Assembly: GCA_029972135.1 (NCBI GenBank)
Contig: CP124755.1
Location: 1,426,001 to 1,490,000, forward strand
Origin: Candidatus Thiocaldithrix dubininis
GTDB lineage: Bacteria; Pseudomonadota; Gammaproteobacteria; Thiotrichales; Thiotrichaceae
DNA: 64,000 bases
Direction: 5' to 3'
The notes under the pieces were generated by a model. The model did no database searches, was not told where the DNA came from, and saw only the letters and a list, made by a program, of their open reading frames with translations. Each line of letters begins with the position of its first letter. The stretch's first letter is position 1. The position numbers were made by a program, and so were the translations under genes. Of the stretch, positions 49,664-58,718 are shown in pieces.

Positions 49664-51477
49664 CTAAAGTTAGTCTTATTGTATTTATTTTATCATTAAC
49701 AGCTTGTTTGGATACTTCTGATAATAACTTAAATTTGCATTCTATTACTATTCAGGCGATTGGCAATTTACAACGTTTTGCACCGTTTGAAAAAGTTAAG
49801 GGGCAAGCGGCTATTCATATTAAAGCAGCTAAAAACGAATATGAAGGCTTTCAGGCAATTATTAAAGCTAATCAAACTACGCGGCAAATTGATGTCAGCT
49901 TATCTCCATTAATAAACCAACAAGGGCAGCGTTTAAGCGATATAAAAATTTATCGTGAGCGATATATTAATGTTAATACACCAACCCCAGACTCCCCTTA
50001 TGCAGCGCAAGCTTGGCCTGATATATTATTAGAGAAAGATATTAATAAAACTAAACAGGTAAAACCTAGTTATCAAGCATTTCCATATGATTTAACGGCA
50101 GGTGAGAATTTACCAATATGGGTGGATATTTATGTACCAGCCAATGCAATAGCGGGTGATTATTCTGCAACCTTAAGTGTATTAGTGAATGGTGAGACTC
50201 AAGCACAATTGCCAATTAAATTAACTGTTTGGGATTTTACTTTGCCTAAACAAATTCCATTAGCAAGTAGCTTTGGTACTGCTAGTTATCGAATTGCGGA
50301 GGTTTACGGTTTTAAGCGTGATCGTACACAAGCTAAACAAAATCTCTTAATTCGTTCTTACTATGATTTATTAATAGACCATCATTTAGCACCGGTTGAC
50401 TATTGGGATGCTGTGCCAGAGAGAGCCAGCAATGATCTACCTAATATTAATGAGAAAATAGCAGGTTTAGGTACAGTTACGCAGAATTTACAATATTATT
50501 TGCAACAGCGAAACTTAAACGCTTATATTTATACATTCGCAGATACTTTCCCATTTGCCGATACTTTCGGTAAAGATAAATTAAAAGCACAACGTTTTTT
50601 GAAAAGTTATGCAGCTTGGTGTCAACAGTATGCATTGAATGCAAAGTGTTATACTAATCCCGCATTAATGGATGAACCAGAGACTGCCGAAGATTATGCA
50701 TATATTAAAAAATGGGGTGATTTTTTTGCTGAATTACCCAAGCAAACTCGAAAAAATATTGATTTTTTAATAACCGAGCCGCCTTTGGCGAATTCTAAAA
50801 GTTTGGGTGATATAAGAGGTATAGTCGATACGTGGACACCTAAATTTTACGATTTGTGGCAAGATGTAGATTACAAAAAAATAGGCATTAGTCGCCAACA
50901 ATTAACGAAAGGGGATCAATTATGGGCGTATACTGCTTTAACTTTACCAATAGATTTTGCCAAATTTCAACAATTAAATCCTAAAGCGGATATATTATTG
51001 GGTAACTATCCTTTTATTTGGCAATTAGATTACCCAGCTATTAATTATCGGTTGCCGACTTGGTTATTTCATCAATATGGTGTAACCGGGTGGTTATATT
51101 ACGATACATTACAAACAGGCAAACAAGATGCTGCGGACATTTGGCATAATCCTGCTAGTTTCATTGTGCAAGAACAAGATCGTGAGTTAGTTTTTAATGG
51201 CGATGGGCTATTAATATATCCGGGGTTTGCTGATGATTATGGTTTAGATGCGCCTGTACCTTCCTTGCGGCTTAAATGGCTAAGAGAAGCCGTCGAGGAC
51301 TACATTTATATAGAACTTTTATATCAACATGAGCAAGCAGACTTCGCTCGTCAGCAGATTCAGCGCATTGCCCGGAATTTTGCAGATTGGCAGAATGACC
51401 CTGCGTTATTAATGCAAGTGCGAGAGCAATTAGGTTCACGCCTAGCAACGATAATAACGTCAGGCTCTAAACCATGA
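49648..51477 (+). CDS. DUF4091 lipoprotein, glycoside-hydrolase-like
   Basis: The 609-residue protein has a GTG start overlapping the preceding gene by 16 bases, a lipobox LTAC (Cys about 20) and an extracytoplasmic part. The N-terminal domain (about 30-190) is beta-rich (KNEYEGFQAIIKANQTTRQI, VDIYVPANAIAGDYSATLSV), followed by a TIM-barrel-like DUF4091 region (about 190-600) with ALMDEPETAEDY, YFPFADTF-like loops and LRLKWLREAVEDYIYIELL at the end. This layout resembles GH123-type hydrolases. It may trim the exported polysaccharide. Confidence 0.75.
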   Translation: MVRLITKVSLIVFILSLTACLDTSDNNLNLHSITIQAIGNLQRFAPFEKVKGQAAIHIKAAKNEYEGFQAIIKANQTTRQIDVSLSPLINQQGQRLSDIKIYRERYINVNTPTPDSPYAAQAWPDILLEKDINKTKQVKPSYQAFPYDLTAGENLPIWVDIYVPANAIAGDYSATLSVLVNGETQAQLPIKLTVWDFTLPKQIPLASSFGTASYRIAEVYGFKRDRTQAKQNLLIRSYYDLLIDHHLAPVDYWDAVPERASNDLPNINEKIAGLGTVTQNLQYYLQQRNLNAYIYTFADTFPFADTFGKDKLKAQRFLKSYAAWCQQYALNAKCYTNPALMDEPETAEDYAYIKKWGDFFAELPKQTRKNIDFLITEPPLANSKSLGDIRGIVDTWTPKFYDLWQDVDYKKIGISRQQLTKGDQLWAYTALTLPIDFAKFQQLNPKADILLGNYPFIWQLDYPAINYRLPTWLFHQYGVTGWLYYDTLQTGKQDAADIWHNPASFIVQEQDRELVFNGDGLLIYPGFADDYGLDAPVPSLRLKWLREAVEDYIYIELLYQHEQADFARQQIQRIARNFADWQNDPALLMQVREQLGSRLATIITSGSKP

Positions 51478-52703
51478 ATGCAGTTTTAAATGCAACCAAG
51501 TTTTTTACATTTTTATTAATATTAGCACTACCTAATCTAAGCGGAGAGGGTGGCTTAGAAATTGCGGGAATGTCGCTAGTTAAAATAACTGCGCCTATTG
51601 CGTTAGGGTTTAGCATAATTTTAATACTTTTAGGTAGTCCAATTCGCTTTGTTACTGATTTTAACGTTGCCTCATTGCTTTATATTAGTTGGGTAATATT
51701 TTCTTACGTCTGGGCAGTAATGCCGGGCAGTTATGACACGAATCAAGCCGTAGATCCAATTCAAGCGATTAATAATAATTTTTATATTCTATTAGTTAGT
51801 TGGTTATTATTGCAGATTATTGAAACTGAAACAGATTTAAAATGGTCTGCGTTCGCTTATGTATTAGGTGCAGCATGGCTAATTTATTTAGCTATCACAA
51901 GTTATCAAACAGGTATAACAGTCGAGCGGGTGGATATAAAGGGGCATGATCCAAATGAACTCAGTGTTAAAGTAGCATTGGCTTTACCCTTAATGATTTA
52001 TCTTATGATAAATGCACAGGCAAAGTTTTATTGGATTATTGGTTGGTTTTTTGTACCTTTTGCCATTTTTAGCATTTTAATTACGGCATCGCGCACAGGT
52101 GCAATTGTTCTGGTGTTAGGTTTGTTAAGTTTTTGGGTTTTGCCGCAGCGCTTGGGGGTTTGGGCAAAAAGTATTATGTTAATTTTAGCTATCACTAGTT
52201 TAATTATGATTGCAAGTTTTGTTTCACCAGCAGCGGTCGAGCGTTTATTGTCAACAGGTTCAGAGTTGTCTGAGGGAACTTTAAATGAGCGTAGTATCAT
52301 ATGGCAATATGCGTTTGAAGTTTGGCAGCAGCATCCTATTGTTGGACAAGGTATCGGTTCATTTAGACGCATTATTAATGAGTATAATGTCAATTTGACA
52401 GCGCATAATAGTTTTATTGGAATTGCAGTAGAACAAGGTATTATTGGTTTATTATTTTATTTGGCTGTTTTATTGGTTATTGCACAATATGTTATACGCT
52501 TGCCAAGTGCGCTAAAAACACTACTTAGTTTACTTTTAGGTATTGTTATTTTAGGGCAAATGTCAATGACATTACAGGATCGCTTATATATTTGGTTTAT
52601 TTATACATGGTCAGTTTTAGTTTTTTATGTAAATAACTCTGTGCCCAATTCTTATTCGTGGTTATTACAACAACATAACTCAGCAAGGTTAACGACAGTA
52701 TGA
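51474..52703 (+). CDS. O-antigen ligase/polymerase family membrane protein (Wzy/WaaL-like)
   Basis: The 409-residue protein has about ten hydrophobic segments and a large periplasmic loop (about 255-310) with NERSIIWQYAFEVWQQHPIVGQGIGSF, then NLTAHNSFIGIAVEQGIIG. That H-N-S motif is characteristic of the Wzy_C/O-antigen ligase family, which joins or polymerises lipid-linked glycans in the periplasm. Its start overlaps the DUF4091 stop. Confidence 0.88.
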   Translation: MNAVLNATKFFTFLLILALPNLSGEGGLEIAGMSLVKITAPIALGFSIILILLGSPIRFVTDFNVASLLYISWVIFSYVWAVMPGSYDTNQAVDPIQAINNNFYILLVSWLLLQIIETETDLKWSAFAYVLGAAWLIYLAITSYQTGITVERVDIKGHDPNELSVKVALALPLMIYLMINAQAKFYWIIGWFFVPFAIFSILITASRTGAIVLVLGLLSFWVLPQRLGVWAKSIMLILAITSLIMIASFVSPAAVERLLSTGSELSEGTLNERSIIWQYAFEVWQQHPIVGQGIGSFRRIINEYNVNLTAHNSFIGIAVEQGIIGLLFYLAVLLVIAQYVIRLPSALKTLLSLLLGIVILGQMSMTLQDRLYIWFIYTWSVLVFYVNNSVPNSYSWLLQQHNSARLTTV

Positions 52704-53767
52704 AAAAAATTGCTATTATTATTCCTGAACTGGCTAGACCCGGTGGGGCAGAAAAAGTAGCGTTTGATTTGATGCAGGAATTTAATCGTCGCAATTATGC
52801 AGTAACAGTCATTCGTTTTGATAAACTTGATCCGAGTGAAACGGCTTATGAAGTTCAAGGTGAAGATAAACATTTAAATATCCCCAATCGCCAAGGGGGG
52901 GTATGGGTACAAATGCATTTATTGTTATTACGTGCTTGGTGTTTTTGGCGTATTTTTCACAAAGAAAAATTTGATCATATCTTTTCATTTTTAGAAGCAG
53001 CCAATATTCCCTGCGCCATTGCCAGTTCTAAGTCGGTATTATCAGTGCATTTAGATCCCAATACCATGACGCGCAAAATATGGTTAGCTATGACTTTATT
53101 ATATCCACGCGCTAAGCGGGTTGTTGCGGTTTCTCAACAAATGCGAGTTAGCTTAGAGCAACGTGCTAAATTAAATAATGTTAAATGTATTTATAATCCA
53201 ATTGATATTCAATTGATTCAACAAAAAGCTACCATGCCAATCATGTCTATTACAAGAAAATTCATTTTAGGAGTAGGTCGTTTAGAATTGCAAAAACGCT
53301 TTGATCGCTTAGTTACAGCTTATGCCAATACCCGCCTAAAACAAGAATGTGATTTAATTCTGGTAGGTTCTGGTAGTCAAGCTAATCATTTACGGAAACA
53401 AATTCAAGAATTGGGTTTAGACGATAAAATTCTTTTAATAGGTTTTGATGATAATCCATATAAATATATGGCAAAAGCTCAATTTCAGGTCATGAGCAGT
53501 GATTACGAAGGTTATCCATTGGTTTTAATTGAGGCTTTATCTTTAGGCTGTCCTATTATTTCCACCGATTGTCCAACGGGGCCACGCGAAATTATTCAAC
53601 CTTATCTAAACGGTTTATTAGTCGAACTAACTTCGGAGGCTTTAACGCAAGCAATGGATCAGCTTTATTACGATAAAGTTTTATTGAATCAATTAAGGAA
53701 TAATGCACTTGCTTCGGTTAGTGCTAATCATATTCAATTGATTGCTGATGAATGGTTGGCTGCTTAA
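52700..53767 (+). CDS. Family 4 glycosyltransferase
   Basis: The 355-residue GT-B protein has RPGGAEKVAFDLMQEFNRR at the start, VGRLELQKRFDRLVTAY in the middle and YEGYPLVLIEALSLGCPIIS (E-x7-E) then GPREIIQPYLNGLLV at the end. It is a homologue of the enzyme at 48605 and probably adds a different sugar of the same repeat unit. Its start overlaps the polymerase stop by 4 bases. Confidence 0.88.
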   Translation: MKKIAIIIPELARPGGAEKVAFDLMQEFNRRNYAVTVIRFDKLDPSETAYEVQGEDKHLNIPNRQGGVWVQMHLLLLRAWCFWRIFHKEKFDHIFSFLEAANIPCAIASSKSVLSVHLDPNTMTRKIWLAMTLLYPRAKRVVAVSQQMRVSLEQRAKLNNVKCIYNPIDIQLIQQKATMPIMSITRKFILGVGRLELQKRFDRLVTAYANTRLKQECDLILVGSGSQANHLRKQIQELGLDDKILLIGFDDNPYKYMAKAQFQVMSSDYEGYPLVLIEALSLGCPIISTDCPTGPREIIQPYLNGLLVELTSEALTQAMDQLYYDKVLLNQLRNNALASVSANHIQLIADEWLAA

Positions 53768-53779
53768 TAGCGTAATGAC

Positions 53780-55228
53780 ATGTTAAAACATGGTTTCTTT
53801 TATTTATTCGCTAAATTAACACCATTACTTGCAAGTTTTATCTTGCTAGCGGTTTATACGCGGTTTTTAACCGTAGAAGATTACGGCTTATTTACTACTA
53901 TACAGGCGATTGCTTATAGTATTAGTGGTTTTATGTTTAGTTGGTTTTATGTAGGCTTGATGCGTTTTTGGAGCGATAATAGTTTAAATGAGATAAAGTT
54001 AAAAGCGTTAGTTAATAGTGTGTTGCTTATTATAATTCTACTGGTGTTAATTTGTTTAGGGTTGTGGGCTTTTATGAGTCAGCAGATTTATATCGCTGTA
54101 TATTGTGGCTTACTATTTGCGAGTGCAGCTTGTTATGAAGCCTTTCAACGAATCAATGCGATGGAAAGTCATTCTCAACTGTATTTGCAGGCTGAAATTA
54201 GGCGCACGATTTTATTAGTGCTATTAGGCTTGGCGTTTATTGCTCTGAACTATAGTTGGCAAGGCGCATTATTTGCGATTTTTCTATCAAACTTATTGGT
54301 TTTATGGCAGCAAAAGTTCTTTTTGAACCAACTAAAATTCGGCTTGTTATTTGATAAAATATTGCTAAGCAAAATATTACACTATGGTTTGCCATTAAGT
54401 TTTAGTTTGATTTTTTTAGAAACAATTCCTGTGATTGATCGTTTATTGCTTGCTGAATTACTAGATCTGAAAGCCGTCGGGCAGTTTGCCATTGCTTATA
54501 ATCTGCCGAACCAAATTTTAATGATTTTAGCCAGTTCTATTAATTTAGCAGCTTATCCCAGTATTATTAAAATATTAGAAACACAAGGCGAGTTTGCGGC
54601 TAAGCAAAAATTAGAAAATTACTTAATTTTATTATTGGCAGTGTTGCTGCCAGCCCTATTAGGTTTACAAGTCATTGCTGTTGATTTATATCCGCTATTA
54701 ATGGGAAAAGAATTTGTAACGATAAGTTTAGAATTGTTACCCTTAGCTAACCTGACAGTTTTTTTATTTATTTTATACGTTTTTTATGTATCGTTAGCTT
54801 TTCAATTAGCTAAATCCATTAAGCCCTCTTTAGGTCTCGTTGCTGCCGCTGCTCTTTTAAGTTTAGTGGCAAATATAGGGTTAATTCCAAGTTTTAATAT
54901 TGAAGGAGTCTTCATTGCTAATAGTTTGGCTTATGTTCTCTGTTTAATCGGTGGCTATATGATTGGGACTCGCTATTTTCCTTTACCCTTACCGTTAATA
55001 GACATTCTGAAAATACTGTTGGCGAGTACTTTAATGTATCTAATCTTGCAAATGTTTTCTATAGAGTTTATGCCTGTTGTAAATATGCTAATAAAAATTG
55101 TGTTGGGGGCATTATGCTATGGATTTTTGGTTTACTTATTTAATATTGCGCAGGCTAGGCAAAAATTAAGAATAATGATGGCACATTATCTACCACGTTA
55201 TAAATACTTAGGGCATTTGTTTAGCTAA
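53780..55228 (+). CDS. Polysaccharide flippase (Wzx-like, MOP superfamily)
   Basis: The 482-residue protein has 12-14 hydrophobic helices, with the family N-terminus FFYLFAKLTPLLASFILLAV and YTRFLTVEDYGLFTTIQAI. It should flip the lipid-linked sugar unit to the periplasm for the Wzy-like enzyme. It is the last gene of the cluster; the next genes are unrelated. Together the set makes a Wzx/Wzy-type exopolysaccharide locus, without a visible export channel or chain-length regulator in the window. Confidence 0.88.
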   Translation: MLKHGFFYLFAKLTPLLASFILLAVYTRFLTVEDYGLFTTIQAIAYSISGFMFSWFYVGLMRFWSDNSLNEIKLKALVNSVLLIIILLVLICLGLWAFMSQQIYIAVYCGLLFASAACYEAFQRINAMESHSQLYLQAEIRRTILLVLLGLAFIALNYSWQGALFAIFLSNLLVLWQQKFFLNQLKFGLLFDKILLSKILHYGLPLSFSLIFLETIPVIDRLLLAELLDLKAVGQFAIAYNLPNQILMILASSINLAAYPSIIKILETQGEFAAKQKLENYLILLLAVLLPALLGLQVIAVDLYPLLMGKEFVTISLELLPLANLTVFLFILYVFYVSLAFQLAKSIKPSLGLVAAAALLSLVANIGLIPSFNIEGVFIANSLAYVLCLIGGYMIGTRYFPLPLPLIDILKILLASTLMYLILQMFSIEFMPVVNMLIKIVLGALCYGFLVYLFNIAQARQKLRIMMAHYLPRYKYLGHLFS

Positions 55229-55334
55229 CCTAACTCGACCAAGCATGTATCAATAATTTAAGGGCTTTCTAGTTTGCGTTTGAATTTGGTATAACATTCT
55301 ATCTTAAGTACTTAAAACAGATAGGTTGGTTAGC

Positions 55335-56114
55335 GTGAATACATTAGTCTTTGATATTGAAACGATTCCCGATATTGAAGGTGGTAGAAAATTATATGAT
55401 TTAGGGGATTTAGATGCTGATGGTGTGGCAAAAGCCATGTTTCATTTGCGTTATCAAAAGACAGGTACAGAATTCTTAGCGCATTATTTACAGCGCATTG
55501 TTGCAATTTCAGTCACATTTCGCGGTCGCGGCGATGAATTTAAGGTCTGGAGTTTAGGCGATGAAAAGTCGGATGAAAAAGAAATTCTGCAACGGTTTTT
55601 TGATGGGATCGAACGCTATACACCGACCCTAGTCTCTTGGAATGGCAGTGGCTTTGATTTGCCTGTGATTCACTACCGCGCTATGTTGCATAAGTTAAGC
55701 GCCGCCCGTTATTGGGATATGGGCGAAGAAGATCAAAGCTTTAAATGGAATAATTACATTAGCCGTTACCATACCCGCCATACCGATCTAATGGACTTGT
55801 TAGCTCTCTATTCGGGTAAAGCCAGTGCGCCTTTGGATGAGTTAGCCAGCTTGTATGGGTTTCCGGGGAAAATGGGTATGAGCGGGGCAAAAGTGTGGGA
55901 TGCCTATCAAGCGGGTCAGATTCAAGACATTCGGCATTACTGTGAAACGGATGTTCTTAATACATGGTTAGTCTATTTGCGTTTTCAATTAATGCGTGGG
56001 CATATTACTATTGAAAAATATCAAACGGAGAGCGAGTTGGTCAGAACTGCTTTAAAACAATCTGGCAAACCGCATTTGCTCGCTTTTGAAGCAGCATGGG
56101 ATATTAATGCTTGA
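55335..56114 (+). CDS. Predicted 3'-5' exonuclease related to the PolB exonuclease domain
   Basis: The 259-residue protein begins NTLVFDIETIPD (D and E of the first exonuclease motif), has VSWNGSGFDLPVIHYRAM (N-x3-F-D, second motif) and RHYCETDVLNTWLVY (Y-x3-D, third motif): the DEDDy proofreading set without a polymerase. I chose the GTG at 55335, giving the conserved MNTLVFDIE start; a TTG 9 bases upstream is in frame. Confidence 0.88.
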   Translation: MNTLVFDIETIPDIEGGRKLYDLGDLDADGVAKAMFHLRYQKTGTEFLAHYLQRIVAISVTFRGRGDEFKVWSLGDEKSDEKEILQRFFDGIERYTPTLVSWNGSGFDLPVIHYRAMLHKLSAARYWDMGEEDQSFKWNNYISRYHTRHTDLMDLLALYSGKASAPLDELASLYGFPGKMGMSGAKVWDAYQAGQIQDIRHYCETDVLNTWLVYLRFQLMRGHITIEKYQTESELVRTALKQSGKPHLLAFEAAWDINA

Positions 56115-56217
56115 AAATCAGCATTGTATCCTCATTTTAAGAAGAATTGGATTTAGTGAATGCTAAGCAGACAAGCTACGATGTATGGGTTAGTTAATCA
56201 ATTAATAAGGAGCGCTT

Positions 56218-56928
56218 ATGTCTAATGTGCGAGGCAAGGGGCAGTGTCGTTCCTGTCATATTCGGCATTTAAGCATTTTTGCACAATTACCCGAACAAAA
56301 ATTAATCGATATTCAAAGTTTTCAGCCGTTAGTGATGGGTTACGACCCCACGGAAACGATTTATCACCAAGGCGCTAATGCATCAACCGCCTATACCTTG
56401 CGTAAAGGCTTAGTTAAGTTATTGAAAGTTTTGCCTAATGGGCGTACCCAAATTGTGCGTGTGATTCGTGAGGGCGAATTATTTGGCTTTGATGGTTTTG
56501 CAGGCGATACTTATAACCATACGGCGATTCCTTTAACCGAAATTGAAGTGTGTCGCTTGCCATTAGCCGAGTTATTGGATTTGAAGCGACAAAATCCTGA
56601 AATTGAAAATGCCATGATGAAGCGCTGGGTGCAGCATTTGCGCGAGGCGGAAGATATGATGGTGGAATTAGGCGCAAAAAAAGCGGCGGAACGTTTGGCG
56701 TCATTTTTGATTCGTTGGTGTACCAGTAGTAACGCGACCAATACTTGGATTGAATTGCCTTTATCACGCGGTGAAATGGGTGAGCTATTAGGCTTAACGA
56801 TTGAAACCGTTAGCCGCTTTTTATCAGAATGGAAGCGACAAGGTTTTATTACTGAACAGCGCGGTGCTATTCAAATTTGCGATGTGGCAGCTTTGCGTAA
56901 AGCAGCTTGTTCTAATGGTAGTTGTTAA
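56218..56928 (+). CDS. Crp/Fnr-family transcription regulator with incomplete Fe-S ligand set
   Basis: The 236-residue regulator has a cyclic-nucleotide-type sensor domain and a C-terminal winged helix with ETVSRFLSEW, whose E-x2-S-R agrees with FNR-type recognition of TTGAT half sites. The N-terminus CRSCHIRHLSIF carries two of the three cysteines of the FNR pattern (C-x2-C-x5-C); the third position is Ser19. The later Cys corresponding to FNR Cys122 is present (IEVCRLPL). It may therefore sense oxygen or redox differently from FNR, or not at all. It is 3 bases from bpt. Confidence 0.85.
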   Translation: MSNVRGKGQCRSCHIRHLSIFAQLPEQKLIDIQSFQPLVMGYDPTETIYHQGANASTAYTLRKGLVKLLKVLPNGRTQIVRVIREGELFGFDGFAGDTYNHTAIPLTEIEVCRLPLAELLDLKRQNPEIENAMMKRWVQHLREAEDMMVELGAKKAAERLASFLIRWCTSSNATNTWIELPLSRGEMGELLGLTIETVSRFLSEWKRQGFITEQRGAIQICDVAALRKAACSNGSC

Positions 56929-56931
56929 ATC

Positions 56932-57648
56932 ATGGGCTTTATAACCGATAAAAATATGACACTTTATATTACGGTTGCCCATGCTTGTTCTTATATTGAG
57001 GATCAATTAGCAGTTAATTTATTAGTTGATCCTGCCTATCCTATGCGGGCGCATTTATATGCACATTTGTTAGACAATGGATTTCGGCGTAGTGGCGGGG
57101 ATGTGTATCGGCCACATTGCAAACTGTGTAATGCGTGTGTGTCAACGCGTATTCCAGTTACTGAATTTCAAGCGAGTCGTTCGCAGAAGCGTAATCTAAA
57201 ACAAAATCAAGATATTGAGGTTCGTTATAACCGCGATGGCTTTAAGCCAGAATATGAACCTTTGTACCGCCGTTATGTGCATACGCGGCATTGTGGCGGT
57301 GGCATGGATACCGATGAATCGGATGCCTTTAAGAATTTTTTAGTGGCAGGTTGGTGTTCAACAACTTTTATTGAATTTTGGTTAAAAGACTCATTGGTAG
57401 GGGTTGCAACTACAGATGAGCTGTCCACAGGCTTGTCGTTAGTTTATACCTTTTATGACCCGATATTAGCCAATCAACGAGGTTTAGGCACGTTTGCTAT
57501 TTTGACGCAAATTGCGTATGCCCAACAGTTGGGCTTGCCTTATGTGTATCCGGGGTATTGGATTGAGCAAAGCCAAAAAATGAGTTACAAAATCCGCTTC
57601 CAGCCCATTGAAGGTTATATTAATGGGCAATGGTCGCGGATTAAATAA
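56932..57648 (+). CDS. bpt: Aspartate/glutamate leucyltransferase Bpt
   Basis: Bpt (Ate1-related) adds Leu to N-terminal Asp or Glu and so marks proteins for ClpAP. The 238-residue protein has the family N-terminus ACSYIEDQLAVNLLVDP, the cysteine-rich RPHCKLCNACVSTRIPV, LYRRYVHTRH and the YPGYWIEQSQKMSYKIRF segment. The ATG at 56932 suits the usual length; another Met is at codon 9. Confidence 0.93.
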   Translation: MGFITDKNMTLYITVAHACSYIEDQLAVNLLVDPAYPMRAHLYAHLLDNGFRRSGGDVYRPHCKLCNACVSTRIPVTEFQASRSQKRNLKQNQDIEVRYNRDGFKPEYEPLYRRYVHTRHCGGGMDTDESDAFKNFLVAGWCSTTFIEFWLKDSLVGVATTDELSTGLSLVYTFYDPILANQRGLGTFAILTQIAYAQQLGLPYVYPGYWIEQSQKMSYKIRFQPIEGYINGQWSRIK

Positions 57649-57651
57649 GCG

Positions 57652-58308
57652 TTAATACGAAGGCGCATCGCCCCATTTACCGGCTAATTCCACTTCACGC
57701 AGCATATTCACTAAGTCGATTAAGGATTGTGCGTGCATTTTTTCCATCATATGTGAACGGTGAAACTCAACCGTTTTAATACTCACGCCCAACTTTTCCG
57801 CAATCTCTTTATTAGAATGATTGTTGGTCACTAGATCTAATACTTCACGTTCGCGTTCTGTCAAATTCGCAATGCGCGCTTGCGTGGTGGTTAAGCGAAT
57901 GCGAGCTTGTTGATTATTTTTATCTAATACCAAAGCTTCGTTGACATAATCTAATAAGATTTGGTCTTCAAATGGTTTTTCTAAGAAGAATAATGCACCT
58001 GATTGCATAGCCCGCACGGCCATCGGTATATCACCATGACCTGTGATAAAAATAATCGGTAAACAATATTTTTGTTTGGTTAAATACTGTTGCAGTTGTA
58101 AACCGCTCATACCCGGCATACGTACATCTAACACCAAACAGCCAATCATGTGAATATTATAAAACTTTAAAAAGGCTTCGGCTGAATCAAAGGTAATGAC
58201 CTTGAGACGCATAGATTCTAATAGCCAACGCAAAGAATCCCGTACCGCAGGGTCATCATCAACAATAAACACTGTTGGCGCATAATTCATAGTAGGATGA
58301 TAACTCAT
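57652..58308 (-). CDS. FixJ-like two-component response regulator (NarL/LuxR output)
   Basis: The 218-residue regulator has a receiver domain (VFIVDDDPAVRDSLRWLL, phospho-Asp in CLVLDVRMPGM, Lys in FFLEKPFED) and a LuxR-type DNA-binding domain (LTEREREVLDLV, NKEIAEKLGVSIKTVEFHRS). The start overlaps the preceding kinase end by 4 bases (ATGA), so it is the cognate regulator of the kinase broken by the IS element. Confidence 0.9.
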   Translation of the reverse strand: MSYHPTMNYAPTVFIVDDDPAVRDSLRWLLESMRLKVITFDSAEAFLKFYNIHMIGCLVLDVRMPGMSGLQLQQYLTKQKYCLPIIFITGHGDIPMAVRAMQSGALFFLEKPFEDQILLDYVNEALVLDKNNQQARIRLTTTQARIANLTEREREVLDLVTNNHSNKEIAEKLGVSIKTVEFHRSHMMEKMHAQSLIDLVNMLREVELAGKWGDAPSY

Positions 58309-58718
58309 AGTAAGGCTGATCCTTCTAATGGCAAAGTAAAACTAAAGGTCGCTCCTTTATGACGATTATTAAACGCTTCTAATTTACCACCATGCGCTTC
58401 AATAATAGAACGACTAATTGATAATCCCATACCCATACCATTTTGTTTACTTGTATAAAATGGGCGAAAAATATTATTGGCAAAATCGGGAGCTAACCCC
58501 GTGCCTTCATCGACCACTAACACGCGTAATGAATGATTAAATTCGGCTTGGGTACGAACGCGCAATGTACCAGTATTTAATGTACCAGCTTCTTGCATAG
58601 CATCCATTGCGTTTTGCAACATATTAATTAAGACTTGCTCAATCTGAATTTTATTAACATTAACCAAATTCAGATTGTGATCTAATTCTGTAATTAACCT
58701 GAGTTCGACGTAAGGCAT
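58305..58718 (-). pseudogene. C-terminal ATPase fragment of the IS-split sensor kinase
   Basis: The 137-residue open frame has the histidine-kinase ATPase core: INMLQNAMDAMQEA (N box), VDEGTGLAPDF (G1), PFYTSKQNGMGMGLSIS (F and G2). It lacks a dimerisation/His domain. Its first few residues are encoded by the IS end (ATG 58718), and the kinase sequence begins at LITELDHNLNL. Joining it to the large fragment after removal of the element and one TAATTA copy restores a continuous frame, EIKLITELD. It could still be made as a separate piece but would not be attached to its sensor part. Confidence 0.88.
58691..58696. repeat. Target-site duplication, left copy (TAATTA)
   Basis: TAATTA directly precedes the left IS end and recurs at 59692-59697 after the right end. 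The sequence is its own reverse complement, so the exact duplication boundary has a small uncertainty. Confidence 0.75.
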
